Made by a program: the position numbers and the translations under genes
Assembly (NCBI GenBank): GCA_944380635.1
Contig: CALWID010000008.1
Location: forward strand, 1-64,000
DNA from: an uncultured Eubacterium sp.
Lineage (GTDB): Bacteria; Bacillota; Clostridia; Oscillospirales; Acutalibacteraceae
Reading direction: 5' to 3'
Length of the DNA stretch: 64,000 nucleotides
Shown: piece by piece, positions 38,218 to 47,145 of the stretch
Numbering within the stretch: the first letter of the stretch is position 1
How the letters are laid out: every line of letters begins with the position of its first letter
The notes under the pieces: model-generated
Databases searched by the model: none
Seen by the model: the letters and a program-made list of their open reading frames with translations, nothing else
Told to the model about the DNA's origin: nothing

Positions 38218-39150
38218 ATGGATAAGATAAGTGTTATTATTCCGGTTTATAAAACAGAAAAATATCTTGATAAATGCATAGAAAGCATTGTGAATCAAAC
38301 CTATAAAAATCTTGAAATCATTCTTGTAGATGATGAATCACCTGATAATTGCCCTATAAAATGCGATCAGTGGGCAAAAAAAGACAATCGCATTAAAGTT
38401 TTACATATAGAAAACAAGGGCGTTGCAAATGCCAGAAATATAGCCCTTGATATTGTGTCAGGTAATTATGTTTCCTTTATAGACAGTGATGATTTTGCCG
38501 AAAATGATATGTTGGAAATGCTTTACCGTTGCATTAAAAGTGAAAATTCAGATATTGCGGTTTGCGGATTTTACAGCAACGGAGACGCAGTTGATGAAAA
38601 TCTGCTTGAAAATTCTGATGTTGATGAAGTGATGAAATTGATTGCTCAAGGAGATTTTGTATATGGTGTTCTTTGGAATAAGCTTTATAGAACTGACATC
38701 ATAAAAGATATAAAAATGCCGAATTTTGTTTGCTGTGAGGATTCGGTTTTTAATTATTTCGCGTTTAAAAACAGTAAGTCAATTGGAATGATAAAAGATA
38801 AAAAATATCACTATGTTTATCACAGTAGCAGCGCAACACATATGGATTTTAATATAGGTGCTTTTGATGCCGTTAAATCAAAGCAAATAATACTAAGTGA
38901 TTCAAAGGGAACGGCATTGGAACCCTATGCGGTTAAAGGATTGATTACATCGTGTTTTGTAGTATTAAGCGGGGCAATTAATGCAAGCGGATTTAAAAGC
39001 GAACGCAAAATGTTAAGAAAAACGATTCTGCATTATAAAAGCCTGATATATCGAAGTAAAATGTATTCAAAAAAAGACAAAATCAAAACATTTATTTTGT
39101 CGTTGTCTGAAGGTTTGTATGAAAGATTTGTTGGAAAAAAGTCTGAATGA
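38218..39150 (+). CDS. GT2-family glycosyltransferase
   Basis: This encodes 310 residues from ATG 38218 after an AGAGG site. The GT-A core has 'SVIIPVYKTEKYLDKCIESI', 'VDDESPDNCP' (the usual Gly of DDGSPDN is Glu) and 'FIDSDDFAE'; 'VCCEDSVFN' supplies the ED motif. The first 110 residues are very close to those of the genes at 39603 and 40541, including at DNA level, so this is a recent tandem family. The donor is unknown. Confidence 0.9.
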   Translation: MDKISVIIPVYKTEKYLDKCIESIVNQTYKNLEIILVDDESPDNCPIKCDQWAKKDNRIKVLHIENKGVANARNIALDIVSGNYVSFIDSDDFAENDMLEMLYRCIKSENSDIAVCGFYSNGDAVDENLLENSDVDEVMKLIAQGDFVYGVLWNKLYRTDIIKDIKMPNFVCCEDSVFNYFAFKNSKSIGMIKDKKYHYVYHSSSATHMDFNIGAFDAVKSKQIILSDSKGTALEPYAVKGLITSCFVVLSGAINASGFKSERKMLRKTILHYKSLIYRSKMYSKKDKIKTFILSLSEGLYERFVGKKSE

Positions 39151-39602
39151 AATTTATTTTTTAAGGTTAAATATGCAATAATGAATAAATATCTGATAAC
39201 TATATATGAAGACACAAGTTCTTTTTTACACTATCTTTTGTGAAGTTAATATTAAGGTTTAATTAATAAACATTGAGATATGCAAAAATTCAACAAATCG
39301 CTTATGATATTCAGAGACGGAGAATAACAAATTATACTTAAGAAACAAGTATTGAATATCAGAGATATATAAATTCGTGTTAAAACAAGATATCGCCTGA
39401 AGATTTGCATGAAGAAATTAAACAAAATCTTATAAACGCAGTAAATAATTTAGTTTGCGGCTTAGTTTTCGTCGCTTCATTTTCTATATTTATTTTCTGT
39501 TGGCGGTGTTGATTTATAAATTACTAAAAAGATAATTTATTGTGTTGCGGGACATTATTGGGATGATCCGCTTTAAATGCCAAATAAAGGAGAATAAGTA
39601 GA
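39151..39602 (+). other. gene-free gap between two GT2 paralogs, possible remnant
   Basis: These 452 bases hold no intact gene. A stretch near 39389-39508 is open without a start codon. It would encode an amphipathic segment ending in a hydrophobic helix ('NAVNNLVCGLVFVASFSIFIF'-like), which could be the decayed end of a membrane protein. Frames on either side are closed by many stops. AAAGGAG near 39589 is the ribosome binding site of the next gene. No clear terminator or promoter was seen. Confidence 0.45.
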
Positions 39603-40535
39603 GTGAATCCTACGATTAGCGTTATTGTTCCGGTTTTCAAAGTTGAAAAATATCTCGATAATTGTATAGAAAGCTTAGTTAATCAAACTTATAAAAAACT
39701 TGAAATCATTCTTGTTGACGATGGATCACCAGATAATTGTCCTGCTATTTGTGATAAATGGTCGGAAAAAGATGAACGAATCAAAGTAATACATAAAAAC
39801 AACGAGGGCGTTTCCTCAGCAAGAAATGCAGGACTTGATGTAGCTGAGGGTAGTTTTATAGGTTTTGTTGACGGAGATGATATAGTTTCTGAAGATTTCT
39901 ACGAAACGCTGTTGGATGAAGCGTTAAAAAATGAAGCTGATGTAAGCGCTTGTGCTTTTTCTTATCTGAATGATAATTACGGAATATATAAGAAAGAATT
40001 ATCATATATCAAATCGCCTAGGCAATATACTTCGACAGAACTTTTGAATGAGTATTTTGATTCTTGCAAAGGAGAGTGGGTGTCCTTTTGCAACAAGATT
40101 ATAAAATCTGATCTTTTTGTTGGTTTAAGATTTCCGCAAGGCAGAGTTTTTGAGGATTGGACTTTGGCCCCAATGATTTATTTTAAGGCTAAAAAAATCT
40201 GCTTCAATCCGGAATGTAAGTATGGATATGTGGTTCATGAAGGAAGTGCGGTAAGGACTCAAAGTATTAAAACCTTTTCTGATTGTGTAAGCGCCGATTA
40301 TGACCATTTCTGCTTTTTTAATAGCAATGGCATAACAGAATACAACAATAGGATACGCTGTTTTATTATAAGTGATTTCAGAAAGTGCGTTAAGGTTTAT
40401 GACGGCTCAAAAGATTCTAAGAATATCTTAAAAAACGCATATTTGAAATGCCAAAAACTTGGCGTAGGCTATATGGAAAAGCTTATGTATATGTTTCCGG
40501 GAGTGTTCAGAGCACTGTATAAACTTAAGAGGTGA
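39603..40535 (+). CDS. GT2-family glycosyltransferase
   Basis: This encodes 310 residues from GTG 39603, with AAAGGAG upstream. Signatures: 'SVIVPVFKVEKYLDNCIESL', 'VDDGSPDNCPAICDKW', 'SSARNAGLDVAEG', 'FVDGDDIVSEDFYE', and 'VFEDWTLAP' as the ED motif. It is a tandem paralog of the genes on either side and follows a 452-base gap, which suggests that duplication and loss shaped this part of the locus. Confidence 0.91.
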   Translation: MNPTISVIVPVFKVEKYLDNCIESLVNQTYKKLEIILVDDGSPDNCPAICDKWSEKDERIKVIHKNNEGVSSARNAGLDVAEGSFIGFVDGDDIVSEDFYETLLDEALKNEADVSACAFSYLNDNYGIYKKELSYIKSPRQYTSTELLNEYFDSCKGEWVSFCNKIIKSDLFVGLRFPQGRVFEDWTLAPMIYFKAKKICFNPECKYGYVVHEGSAVRTQSIKTFSDCVSADYDHFCFFNSNGITEYNNRIRCFIISDFRKCVKVYDGSKDSKNILKNAYLKCQKLGVGYMEKLMYMFPGVFRALYKLKR

Positions 40536-40540
40536 TGGGT

Positions 40541-42541
40541 TTGAGTGATAAAATAAGTGTAATTGTTCCTGTGTATAATGTTGAAAAATATCTTGATAAA
40601 TGTGTTAAAAGTATTGTAAATCAGACTTACACAAATCTTGAAATAATCCTTGTTGATGACGGTTCTCCGGATAACTGCCCTATTATGTGCGACAAATGGG
40701 GGAAAAAAGATAATCGTATTAAAGTTATACATAAAGAAAACGGCGGTCTTTCCTCAGCAAGGAATGCAGGGCTTGATTCAGCTTCAGGTTCTTATGTTGC
40801 GTTTGTTGACAGTGATGACTGGATAGATACGGACGCTTTAGAAAAAATGTTGAGTTCTGCCTATGAAAATAATGCCGATATTGTATCAGCGGGCTTTTAT
40901 TTTGAAACTTTGGAATCTACAAATATTCAGATACTAACAGAACAATCTTACACTGACAACGATATTGTTTTTAATTTGCTTATGGATAATATACGCCCTG
41001 AAGTATGCGGTAAGCTTTATCATTTTAGGTTAATAGGTGATTTAAGATTTGATGAAAATGTAAAATATGCAGAAGATTTGCCATTTAATTTTAATATAAT
41101 GCTTAACGCACAAAGATTTTACAATATGAACACTTGTTGTTATCATTATCTTCAAGGTAACGAAAATTCCATCACTTCATCTTATATCACTGACGCACGC
41201 GCTACAAGTTGGAAGATGTTTAACGCAATTTTTGATAAATGCAAAGGTAATTCTAAACTGAAAGATGCTTCTGTTTACAGATTTACAACATATACTTTTG
41301 CTGTGCTTAGCAGAGTTATGGCTGTTAAGTCATATAGAAAAAAATATTTTAATGAAATTACTTCTGCAATACTGTCAATTAAAGCTGTGATTCGGAATAA
41401 TGAATTTGTACCAAAAAAGTATAAAGCGGCAATAAATTTACTTGCATTTGATAAAACATTGTTTAAAATATTTGTTGATATGCTTCCTTTTGCAAGAGGT
41501 ACGATTCAGCATATAAAAAGCATAATAGCATATGTCGTTTTTGGCATGCAAACTTTATTATATACTATTAAAGCATGTTTTGCTAAGTTTAAACATAATA
41601 AAAATTTTTTATTTCTTCTTCTAACTCCGTGTCATGAAAATTACGGAGATCAAGCAATAGCTCTTGCGGAAAACAAAATTCTTAAAGATAAATATGTTTT
41701 TGAAATTACCGGAGATATGCTTAATATTTTTTTGAATTATCCACTGTTATTTAAAACAATGTTAGGAAAAAGCACGCTTGTTTTTCAAGGCGGAGGATAT
41801 CTTGGTACATTTTGGTTTGAATATGGTGAGAAGCTGCTGAGGGGAGTTATGAAACTTGCCCCCAAAAACAAGATTGTTGTTATGCCGCAATCTATATATT
41901 ATGAAAACAGTGAATATGGCGAAACGCAACTCGAAAAATCAAAAACTATATATTCGCAATGTTGTGATTTAACTCTTACTGCCCGTGATAAGATTTCATA
42001 TGAGCTTATAAAAAAATACTATCCGGATATTTCAATATATCTTGTGCCAGATGTAGTGCTTTATCTTAATAAATGTAGAAATGAAAGCAGAAACGGAGCT
42101 ATGCTAACTTTCAGAAATGATATAGAAAAAGGCATTTCATATTTGCTGCAGGAAAAAATTGAAAAATTCGCATTTAAAAATTTCGGCGAGGTAAAAAAGG
42201 TAGACATGCTTGCAGATCACAGAATCAATCCTAAAAACCGAGAACGCGAGTTGGAAGTTCAGTTTGAACATTTCAGAAAAAGCGAACTTGTTTTTACGGA
42301 TAGGCTCCATGGTATGATTTTTTCCGCCATCACCGGCACGCCATGTGTTGTATTGCCAAATAAGAGCCATAAGATAAAAGGCGTTTATGATTGGTTGTTT
42401 GAAACATGCGAATACATTATCTTTTCTGAAGATTTAGAAGAGATAAAAATGTTTTGTGAGGCAGTAAAAGGCAGAAAGTTTGTCTATGATAATTCTAACC
42501 TTATGAAATATTATGATCAGCTGATAAAACTGATAGGATAA
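40541..42541 (+). CDS. GT2 glycosyltransferase fused to polysaccharide pyruvyl transferase
   Basis: This is a two-domain protein of 666 residues. Residues 1 to about 320 are a GT2 domain ('SVIVPVYNVEKYLDKCVKSI', 'VDDGSPDNCP', 'FVDSDDWID', 'YAEDLPFNF'). After a hydrophobic linker (about 'IIAYVVFGMQTLLYTIKACF'), a pyruvyl transferase domain begins: 'PCHENYGDQAIALAE', 'VFQGGGYLGTFW', 'MPQSIYY', 'FTDRLHGMIFSAI'. The second domain moves pyruvate from phosphoenolpyruvate onto a sugar as a ketal and so adds negative charge. The frame is continuous. The start is taken as TTG 40541, eight bases after AGAGG; ATG 40535 is only two bases from that site. One enzyme may thus add a sugar and pyruvylate it. 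Confidence 0.88.
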   Translation: MSDKISVIVPVYNVEKYLDKCVKSIVNQTYTNLEIILVDDGSPDNCPIMCDKWGKKDNRIKVIHKENGGLSSARNAGLDSASGSYVAFVDSDDWIDTDALEKMLSSAYENNADIVSAGFYFETLESTNIQILTEQSYTDNDIVFNLLMDNIRPEVCGKLYHFRLIGDLRFDENVKYAEDLPFNFNIMLNAQRFYNMNTCCYHYLQGNENSITSSYITDARATSWKMFNAIFDKCKGNSKLKDASVYRFTTYTFAVLSRVMAVKSYRKKYFNEITSAILSIKAVIRNNEFVPKKYKAAINLLAFDKTLFKIFVDMLPFARGTIQHIKSIIAYVVFGMQTLLYTIKACFAKFKHNKNFLFLLLTPCHENYGDQAIALAENKILKDKYVFEITGDMLNIFLNYPLLFKTMLGKSTLVFQGGGYLGTFWFEYGEKLLRGVMKLAPKNKIVVMPQSIYYENSEYGETQLEKSKTIYSQCCDLTLTARDKISYELIKKYYPDISIYLVPDVVLYLNKCRNESRNGAMLTFRNDIEKGISYLLQEKIEKFAFKNFGEVKKVDMLADHRINPKNRERELEVQFEHFRKSELVFTDRLHGMIFSAITGTPCVVLPNKSHKIKGVYDWLFETCEYIIFSEDLEEIKMFCEAVKGRKFVYDNSNLMKYYDQLIKLIG

Positions 42542-42630
42542 ATACTAAAAATTAACACAAATAGGTCAGTAATTGATCAGCATTTAAGCGTTAGCTTATT
42601 TATAAATCGAAGCATTGAGGACGAATTAAT

Positions 42631-44181
42631 TTGAAAAAGTTATCAGATTCTACACAAATAAAAGCAGGCGCTATACTCTCGTATTGTCAGGTTTTTTTGA
42701 GTGCTCTTACAGGTTTGCTATATACGCCTGTAATGCTGCGTTTGATGGGGCAGCAGGAGTACGGACTTTACGGTACAGTCAATTCCACAATTGCACTGCT
42801 TGGACTGCTGGATTTAGGCTTTACCAGCTCCTACATAAGATTTTATTCAAAATATAAAACTTCAAATCAGCCTGAAAAAATCAATAGCTTTAATTCACTG
42901 TTTTTTACGGTGTTTTTTGTTATTTCGGTTATTGCCACTTTCATAGGATTTTTCATTTCTGCAAATCCTGCGCTTATATTTGATGAAGGTCTTACAGATG
43001 AGGAATTGTCTAAAGCAAGCGTAATGATGGCATTGCTTACAATTTCAACTGTTCTTGGTTTCTTAAATACGGTTTTTAGCTGTTTTATTTCTGCAAACCA
43101 GAAGTTTATATTTTCAAAAAGTATAAATATGATTTCCACAATTATCAGTGTTGGGTTAAACATTGTTGTACTTTATTTCGGTTACGGAGCAGTCGGACTG
43201 ATAACAATCTCACTCGTTCTTGGAATAATTACAAAGATTATAACTATTTTATATGCCTGTAAATCGCTTCATTTCAAATTTGACTTTAAACATGTGGAAT
43301 TAAAACTTTTTAAAAGCGTTTTGGCTTTTTCTGGTCTTATAGCTATAAATATGTTTGTTGATCAGGTGAATTCAGGAATAGACAGCGTTTTACTCGGCAG
43401 ATTCTGCGGAACAACGGCAGTTGCTGTTTATTCGGTCGGTGCAAGTTTGAAGTCTCATTTTCAAACCTTTTCAACAGCAATTTCCGGTGTGTTTACTCCG
43501 CATATACATAATCTTGTTAATTCATATGAAATGGATTCAAAAGAGCAACGCAGCGCATTAACAAATCTTTTTGTTAAAGTAGGAAGAATTCAGTATTTGG
43601 TGCTTGCTTTAATAGCTTCAGGGGTTGTTTTTTTTGGAAAAGAGTTTATATATTTTTGGGCAGGCGATGGTTATGAAGATTCATATGCAATTGCAATTAT
43701 ACTTATAATTCCCAGCATTATTCCGCTTATTCAAAATGTGGGAATTGAAATTCAGCGCGCGGAAAACCGCCATTATTACAGGGCATATATTTACGGCGCG
43801 ATGGCCCTGCTTAATTTAGTTATTAGCATATTTTTGTGCCAGATTTGGGAAGGAGTAGGAGCAGCGCTTGGTACAGGATTTGCTGTTCTTTTGGCAAACG
43901 GGCTTATTATGAACATTGTCTATCATAAAAAGATAAATATTGATATGATAGTTTTTTGGAAGAATATTTTAAGGCAAACGCTCGGAATGATACCTCCGTT
44001 CGCAGTAGGAATACTTATTATGCTGTTTGCCGATAAAAGTTCGATTTTAAAACTTTGCATTTGGATTGTTGTTTATACGATTGTTTTTTGCGTTTCGGTT
44101 TGGTTTTTATCTATGAACGAATATGAAAAAAATTTTATTGGTGGCTTTATCAAAAAAATCATAAAGAAAAGAAATGCATAG
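42631..44181 (+). CDS. oligosaccharide flippase (Wzx, MOP superfamily)
   Basis: This membrane protein of 516 residues has about 14 helices. 'ILSYCQVFLSALTGLLYTPVMLRLMGQQEYGLYG' (read in part), 'LDLGFTSSYIRFYSKY' and the C-terminal 'QRAENRHYYRAYIYG' follow the polysaccharide-flippase pattern. It moves the lipid-linked repeat unit across the membrane before polymerisation. It starts at TTG 42631 after TTGAGGA. The upstream gap of 89 bases holds a weak inverted repeat only. Confidence 0.9.
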   Translation: MKKLSDSTQIKAGAILSYCQVFLSALTGLLYTPVMLRLMGQQEYGLYGTVNSTIALLGLLDLGFTSSYIRFYSKYKTSNQPEKINSFNSLFFTVFFVISVIATFIGFFISANPALIFDEGLTDEELSKASVMMALLTISTVLGFLNTVFSCFISANQKFIFSKSINMISTIISVGLNIVVLYFGYGAVGLITISLVLGIITKIITILYACKSLHFKFDFKHVELKLFKSVLAFSGLIAINMFVDQVNSGIDSVLLGRFCGTTAVAVYSVGASLKSHFQTFSTAISGVFTPHIHNLVNSYEMDSKEQRSALTNLFVKVGRIQYLVLALIASGVVFFGKEFIYFWAGDGYEDSYAIAIILIIPSIIPLIQNVGIEIQRAENRHYYRAYIYGAMALLNLVISIFLCQIWEGVGAALGTGFAVLLANGLIMNIVYHKKINIDMIVFWKNILRQTLGMIPPFAVGILIMLFADKSSILKLCIWIVVYTIVFCVSVWFLSMNEYEKNFIGGFIKKIIKKRNA

Positions 44182-44193
44182 GAGGGATCGGGG

Positions 44194-45330
44194 TTGCTCA
44201 AAACAATAAAAAAGTGCATTTTTAAATGTATTGAACTGTGGCAAAAATTCAGCCCGGTAAAAAAAAATCTTGTGCTTTTTGAAAGTGTGGGCGATTTGAG
44301 CGACAATTCATATCCGTTGTATGAATATCTGCTTAAAAATACAAAAGAGTATAAATTTGTATGGGTTGTAAAGAATGAAAAAAAATACAAAAACACAAAA
44401 AGGGTCAAATACATTTCATTCCCTTATAGAATGAGAAATTTGGTTGCACTTTACTATTTCGCAAAAGCAAAATATTGCTTTTATACACACGAGCCCTGTG
44501 GTGTAAAAAATAAGAAAAGTCAACTGAGAATATATTTAACTCACGGATTTTCGTATAAAAATACAAAAAATATGTTTTGGGATGTAGAATTTAATTCTGT
44601 AATTATCCGAATGTCAGATTATCATAGAAAGTTAGGGAACGAGTGCAATCCGGGAGAAATGGAACATTCTGTGTCACTTGGCTATCCGCGAACAGATGTG
44701 CTGGTAAACGGAACGGACAAGCATGTAGATATCGGCAAAGGATATAATAAACTTTTTGTTTGGCTACCGACTTATAGAACACATAGTTGCAATTTTAGTG
44801 CCTATTTGAATGAAAATGTTGATGAATTTAATCTTATAAACCGTGAAAATCTTACAAAAATAAATGGCACATTAATTAAAAATAATGCTCTTTTAATAAT
44901 TAAATACCATCCTGCTCAAAAACTCGAGAAAGCAGATTTTGAGGAGTTGTCAAATATAAAAACGCTGTCAAATGATGATCTTTTGAATAAAGGTATTGAG
45001 TTATATGACCTCCTTTCTGTATCAGACGCACTTATAACAGATTTTTCTTCCGTTTTTGCAGATTATCTTTTGACAGATAAACCTATTGGGTTCGAACTTA
45101 GCGATTATGAAAATTATTCAAAAGGTAAAGGATTTATTATTGATAACCCGCTTGAAAGAATGCCCGGTAAATTTATCTATAATATCAATGATTTTAACGA
45201 TTTTATAAATGAGGTTGTTGCCGGTGTTGATTATTATAAAGAACAGCGAAAAACAGAACGAGATATTATCCATAAATATCAGGATGGTAATTCTACCGTT
45301 AGGATTTTAAAATATTTTAATTTAATTTAA
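44194..45330 (+). CDS. CDP-glycerol:glycerophosphotransferase-like (TagB/TagF family)
   Basis: This encodes 378 residues from TTG 44194 after AGGAGGG. 'YLTHGFSYKN' carries the first conserved His, 'VSLGYPRTDVLVN' and 'WLPTYRTHS' follow, then 'IKYHPAQK' with a second His, and 'ALITDFSSVFADYLLTDKPIGF' is the CDP-binding hallmark. Enzymes of this family transfer glycerol- or ribitol-phosphate from CDP-polyols onto teichoic acids or capsules. The next gene encodes an enzyme that could make the CDP-polyol. The protein lacks a membrane helix and probably binds the membrane by its basic N-terminal helix. Confidence 0.88.
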   Translation: MLKTIKKCIFKCIELWQKFSPVKKNLVLFESVGDLSDNSYPLYEYLLKNTKEYKFVWVVKNEKKYKNTKRVKYISFPYRMRNLVALYYFAKAKYCFYTHEPCGVKNKKSQLRIYLTHGFSYKNTKNMFWDVEFNSVIIRMSDYHRKLGNECNPGEMEHSVSLGYPRTDVLVNGTDKHVDIGKGYNKLFVWLPTYRTHSCNFSAYLNENVDEFNLINRENLTKINGTLIKNNALLIIKYHPAQKLEKADFEELSNIKTLSNDDLLNKGIELYDLLSVSDALITDFSSVFADYLLTDKPIGFELSDYENYSKGKGFIIDNPLERMPGKFIYNINDFNDFINEVVAGVDYYKEQRKTERDIIHKYQDGNSTVRILKYFNLI

Positions 45331-45345
45331 AAAAGGAGAATGATT

Positions 45346-46050
45346 GTGGTTATTGGAGCAATACTTGCAGGTGGTAAAGGCACAAGAGTAGGTGCAGGGA
45401 TTCCTAAACAATTTTTGGAAATAAAAGGTAAACCAATTTTGCTTATAACGCTTGATAAATTTCTTGAATCAGATCTTTTTGATTTGGTATACATATGTGT
45501 GAACGAATCGTGGGAAGAATACACCAAAAAACTTATAAAAGAAAATTATAGTTCAGTTTCAGATAAAATTATAATTATTACCGGCGGGAAAGAAAGAATG
45601 ATGTCGCTTTTAAATGTGATTAATGATATAGTAAAAAAATTCGGCGCCAATGAAGAGGACATCCTTATAACTCATGACGCAGTAAGACCGTTTGTATCTT
45701 ATGAGATTTTGAAAGATTCTGTTGAAAAAACGAAAGAGTATAGTGTTACGATGGCGTCGGTACCGGTGTCTGATACAATTTATAAAAGTGAAAAAGAAGG
45801 GCGCTTGACTTCTACTTTTGACAGAAAACAACTTTGGATCGGGCAGACACCAGCCGGCTGTAAAATGGATTTATTTTATAAAACAATTTCGTCTTATACA
45901 ACAGATGAACTTATGAAAATGACCGGAACCTCTCAGCTTTTTGTTAACAGAGGTATAGATATTTATGTAAGTGAAGGCAATGTTAATAATTTTAAAATTA
46001 CAACACCCAAAGATGTAAATTATGCCAAATATATCATGAATATGGAATAA
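45346..46050 (+). CDS. IspD/TarI-family cytidylyltransferase
   Basis: This encodes 234 residues from GTG 45346; the ATG at 45340 is one base from AAAGGAG and cannot use it. The N-terminal nucleotide-binding loop is 'AILAGGKGTRVGAGIPKQFL', then 'VNESW', 'THDAVRPFVS' and 'QTPAGCKMDLFY', with a lysine near the end ('NNFKITTPKD'). The family joins CTP to methylerythritol 4-phosphate (IspD) or ribitol 5-phosphate (TarI/Bcs1). Its place beside a TagF-like gene and an SDR favours a CDP-polyol or CDP-sugar role. A housekeeping IspD cannot be excluded. Confidence 0.87.
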   Translation: MVIGAILAGGKGTRVGAGIPKQFLEIKGKPILLITLDKFLESDLFDLVYICVNESWEEYTKKLIKENYSSVSDKIIIITGGKERMMSLLNVINDIVKKFGANEEDILITHDAVRPFVSYEILKDSVEKTKEYSVTMASVPVSDTIYKSEKEGRLTSTFDRKQLWIGQTPAGCKMDLFYKTISSYTTDELMKMTGTSQLFVNRGIDIYVSEGNVNNFKITTPKDVNYAKYIMNME

Positions 46051-46059
46051 GGTGAAGTT

Positions 46060-47145
46060 ATGGATATAGAGGTGCTAAACGATTCTGTTTTGCAGGAAGA
46101 TATTGAGATACTTGCTGGAAAAATAAATTCACTTGGCTGCTTTAATAATAAAACGGTTCTTATTACAGGCGCAAGCGGTTTGCTCGGTTCGCAGGCTGTT
46201 AAGGCTTTCCTTTGCTGTAATAGATTATATGGGACTAAAATAAATATTATAGCATTTTGCAGAACCACCGAAAATGCCCAAAAAGCATTTGAAAATTTAA
46301 AAGATAGAGGTTATTTTAAAATCATTATTGGCGATATTAAAAAACCTCTTAACATTGATGATGTTGTTGACTACATTATGCACGCCGCAGGGAAAACGGG
46401 CAATTCTAAAATTCATGTTGACCATCCTGCTGATACGATAAATACTGCTGCTTTTGGAACTTACAATGTTCTTGAATTTGCAAAGGAAAAAAATATTTCC
46501 GGGTTGGTATACTTTTCTTCCTTGGAAGTATACGGCCAAACGGATCCTAATAAAGATTGCATTTATGAAGATGATTATGGCTATATAGACCTGATGCAGC
46601 CGCGCAGCAGTTATAAAGAAAGCAAAAGACTATGTGAGAATATGTGTTTGGCTTACAGTAATGAATTCAGCGTCCCCGCAAGTATAGGCAGATTGTCTCT
46701 AACATTTGGACCCGGTGTTAGGGATAATGATAATCGTGTTTTTGCTCAGTTTGCAAGGAGCGTTATAAATAAACAGGATATTGTTCTTAAAACTACCGGA
46801 AAAACTTTAAGAAACCATTGTTATATAAGGGATGCTCTCTGGGCTTTGATTTTAATAATGGTCAAAGGCGCAAGATGTGAAGCTTATAATATTGTTAACC
46901 CGGATACGGCAATGAGCATAATAGATATGGCAAAAATGGTTGCCGGTCTATTTGAAGATTCAGAAATTAATGTAAGAATTGAACTTGATGACCCCAAAAA
47001 GTATGGTTATAATTCATATCTTAAATGTTTGTTGAATTCTGATAAATTACAAAGCCTTGGATGGAAACCGGAAGTTGATCTTAAGAATATGTATATCAGA
47101 ATGATAAAAAGTATGAAAGAAGAGGCTGATAATGCCAAACACTGA
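46060..47145 (+). CDS. extended SDR, NAD-dependent epimerase/dehydratase
   Basis: This encodes 361 residues. The Rossmann motif is 'LITGASGLLGSQAV', the catalytic Ser lies in 'YFSSLEVYGQ', and 'SSYKESKRLCE' holds the Y-x3-K pair. The extended-SDR C-terminal part has 'RNHCYIRDALWALILIM' and 'SDKLQSLGWKPEVDL'. These enzymes epimerise, reduce or decarboxylate nucleotide sugars. It comes straight after the cytidylyltransferase, so it may act on a CDP-linked substrate or make the polyol phosphate precursor. It overlaps the following (broken) acyltransferase gene by 14 bases. Confidence 0.85.
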   Translation: MDIEVLNDSVLQEDIEILAGKINSLGCFNNKTVLITGASGLLGSQAVKAFLCCNRLYGTKINIIAFCRTTENAQKAFENLKDRGYFKIIIGDIKKPLNIDDVVDYIMHAAGKTGNSKIHVDHPADTINTAAFGTYNVLEFAKEKNISGLVYFSSLEVYGQTDPNKDCIYEDDYGYIDLMQPRSSYKESKRLCENMCLAYSNEFSVPASIGRLSLTFGPGVRDNDNRVFAQFARSVINKQDIVLKTTGKTLRNHCYIRDALWALILIMVKGARCEAYNIVNPDTAMSIIDMAKMVAGLFEDSEINVRIELDDPKKYGYNSYLKCLLNSDKLQSLGWKPEVDLKNMYIRMIKSMKEEADNAKH

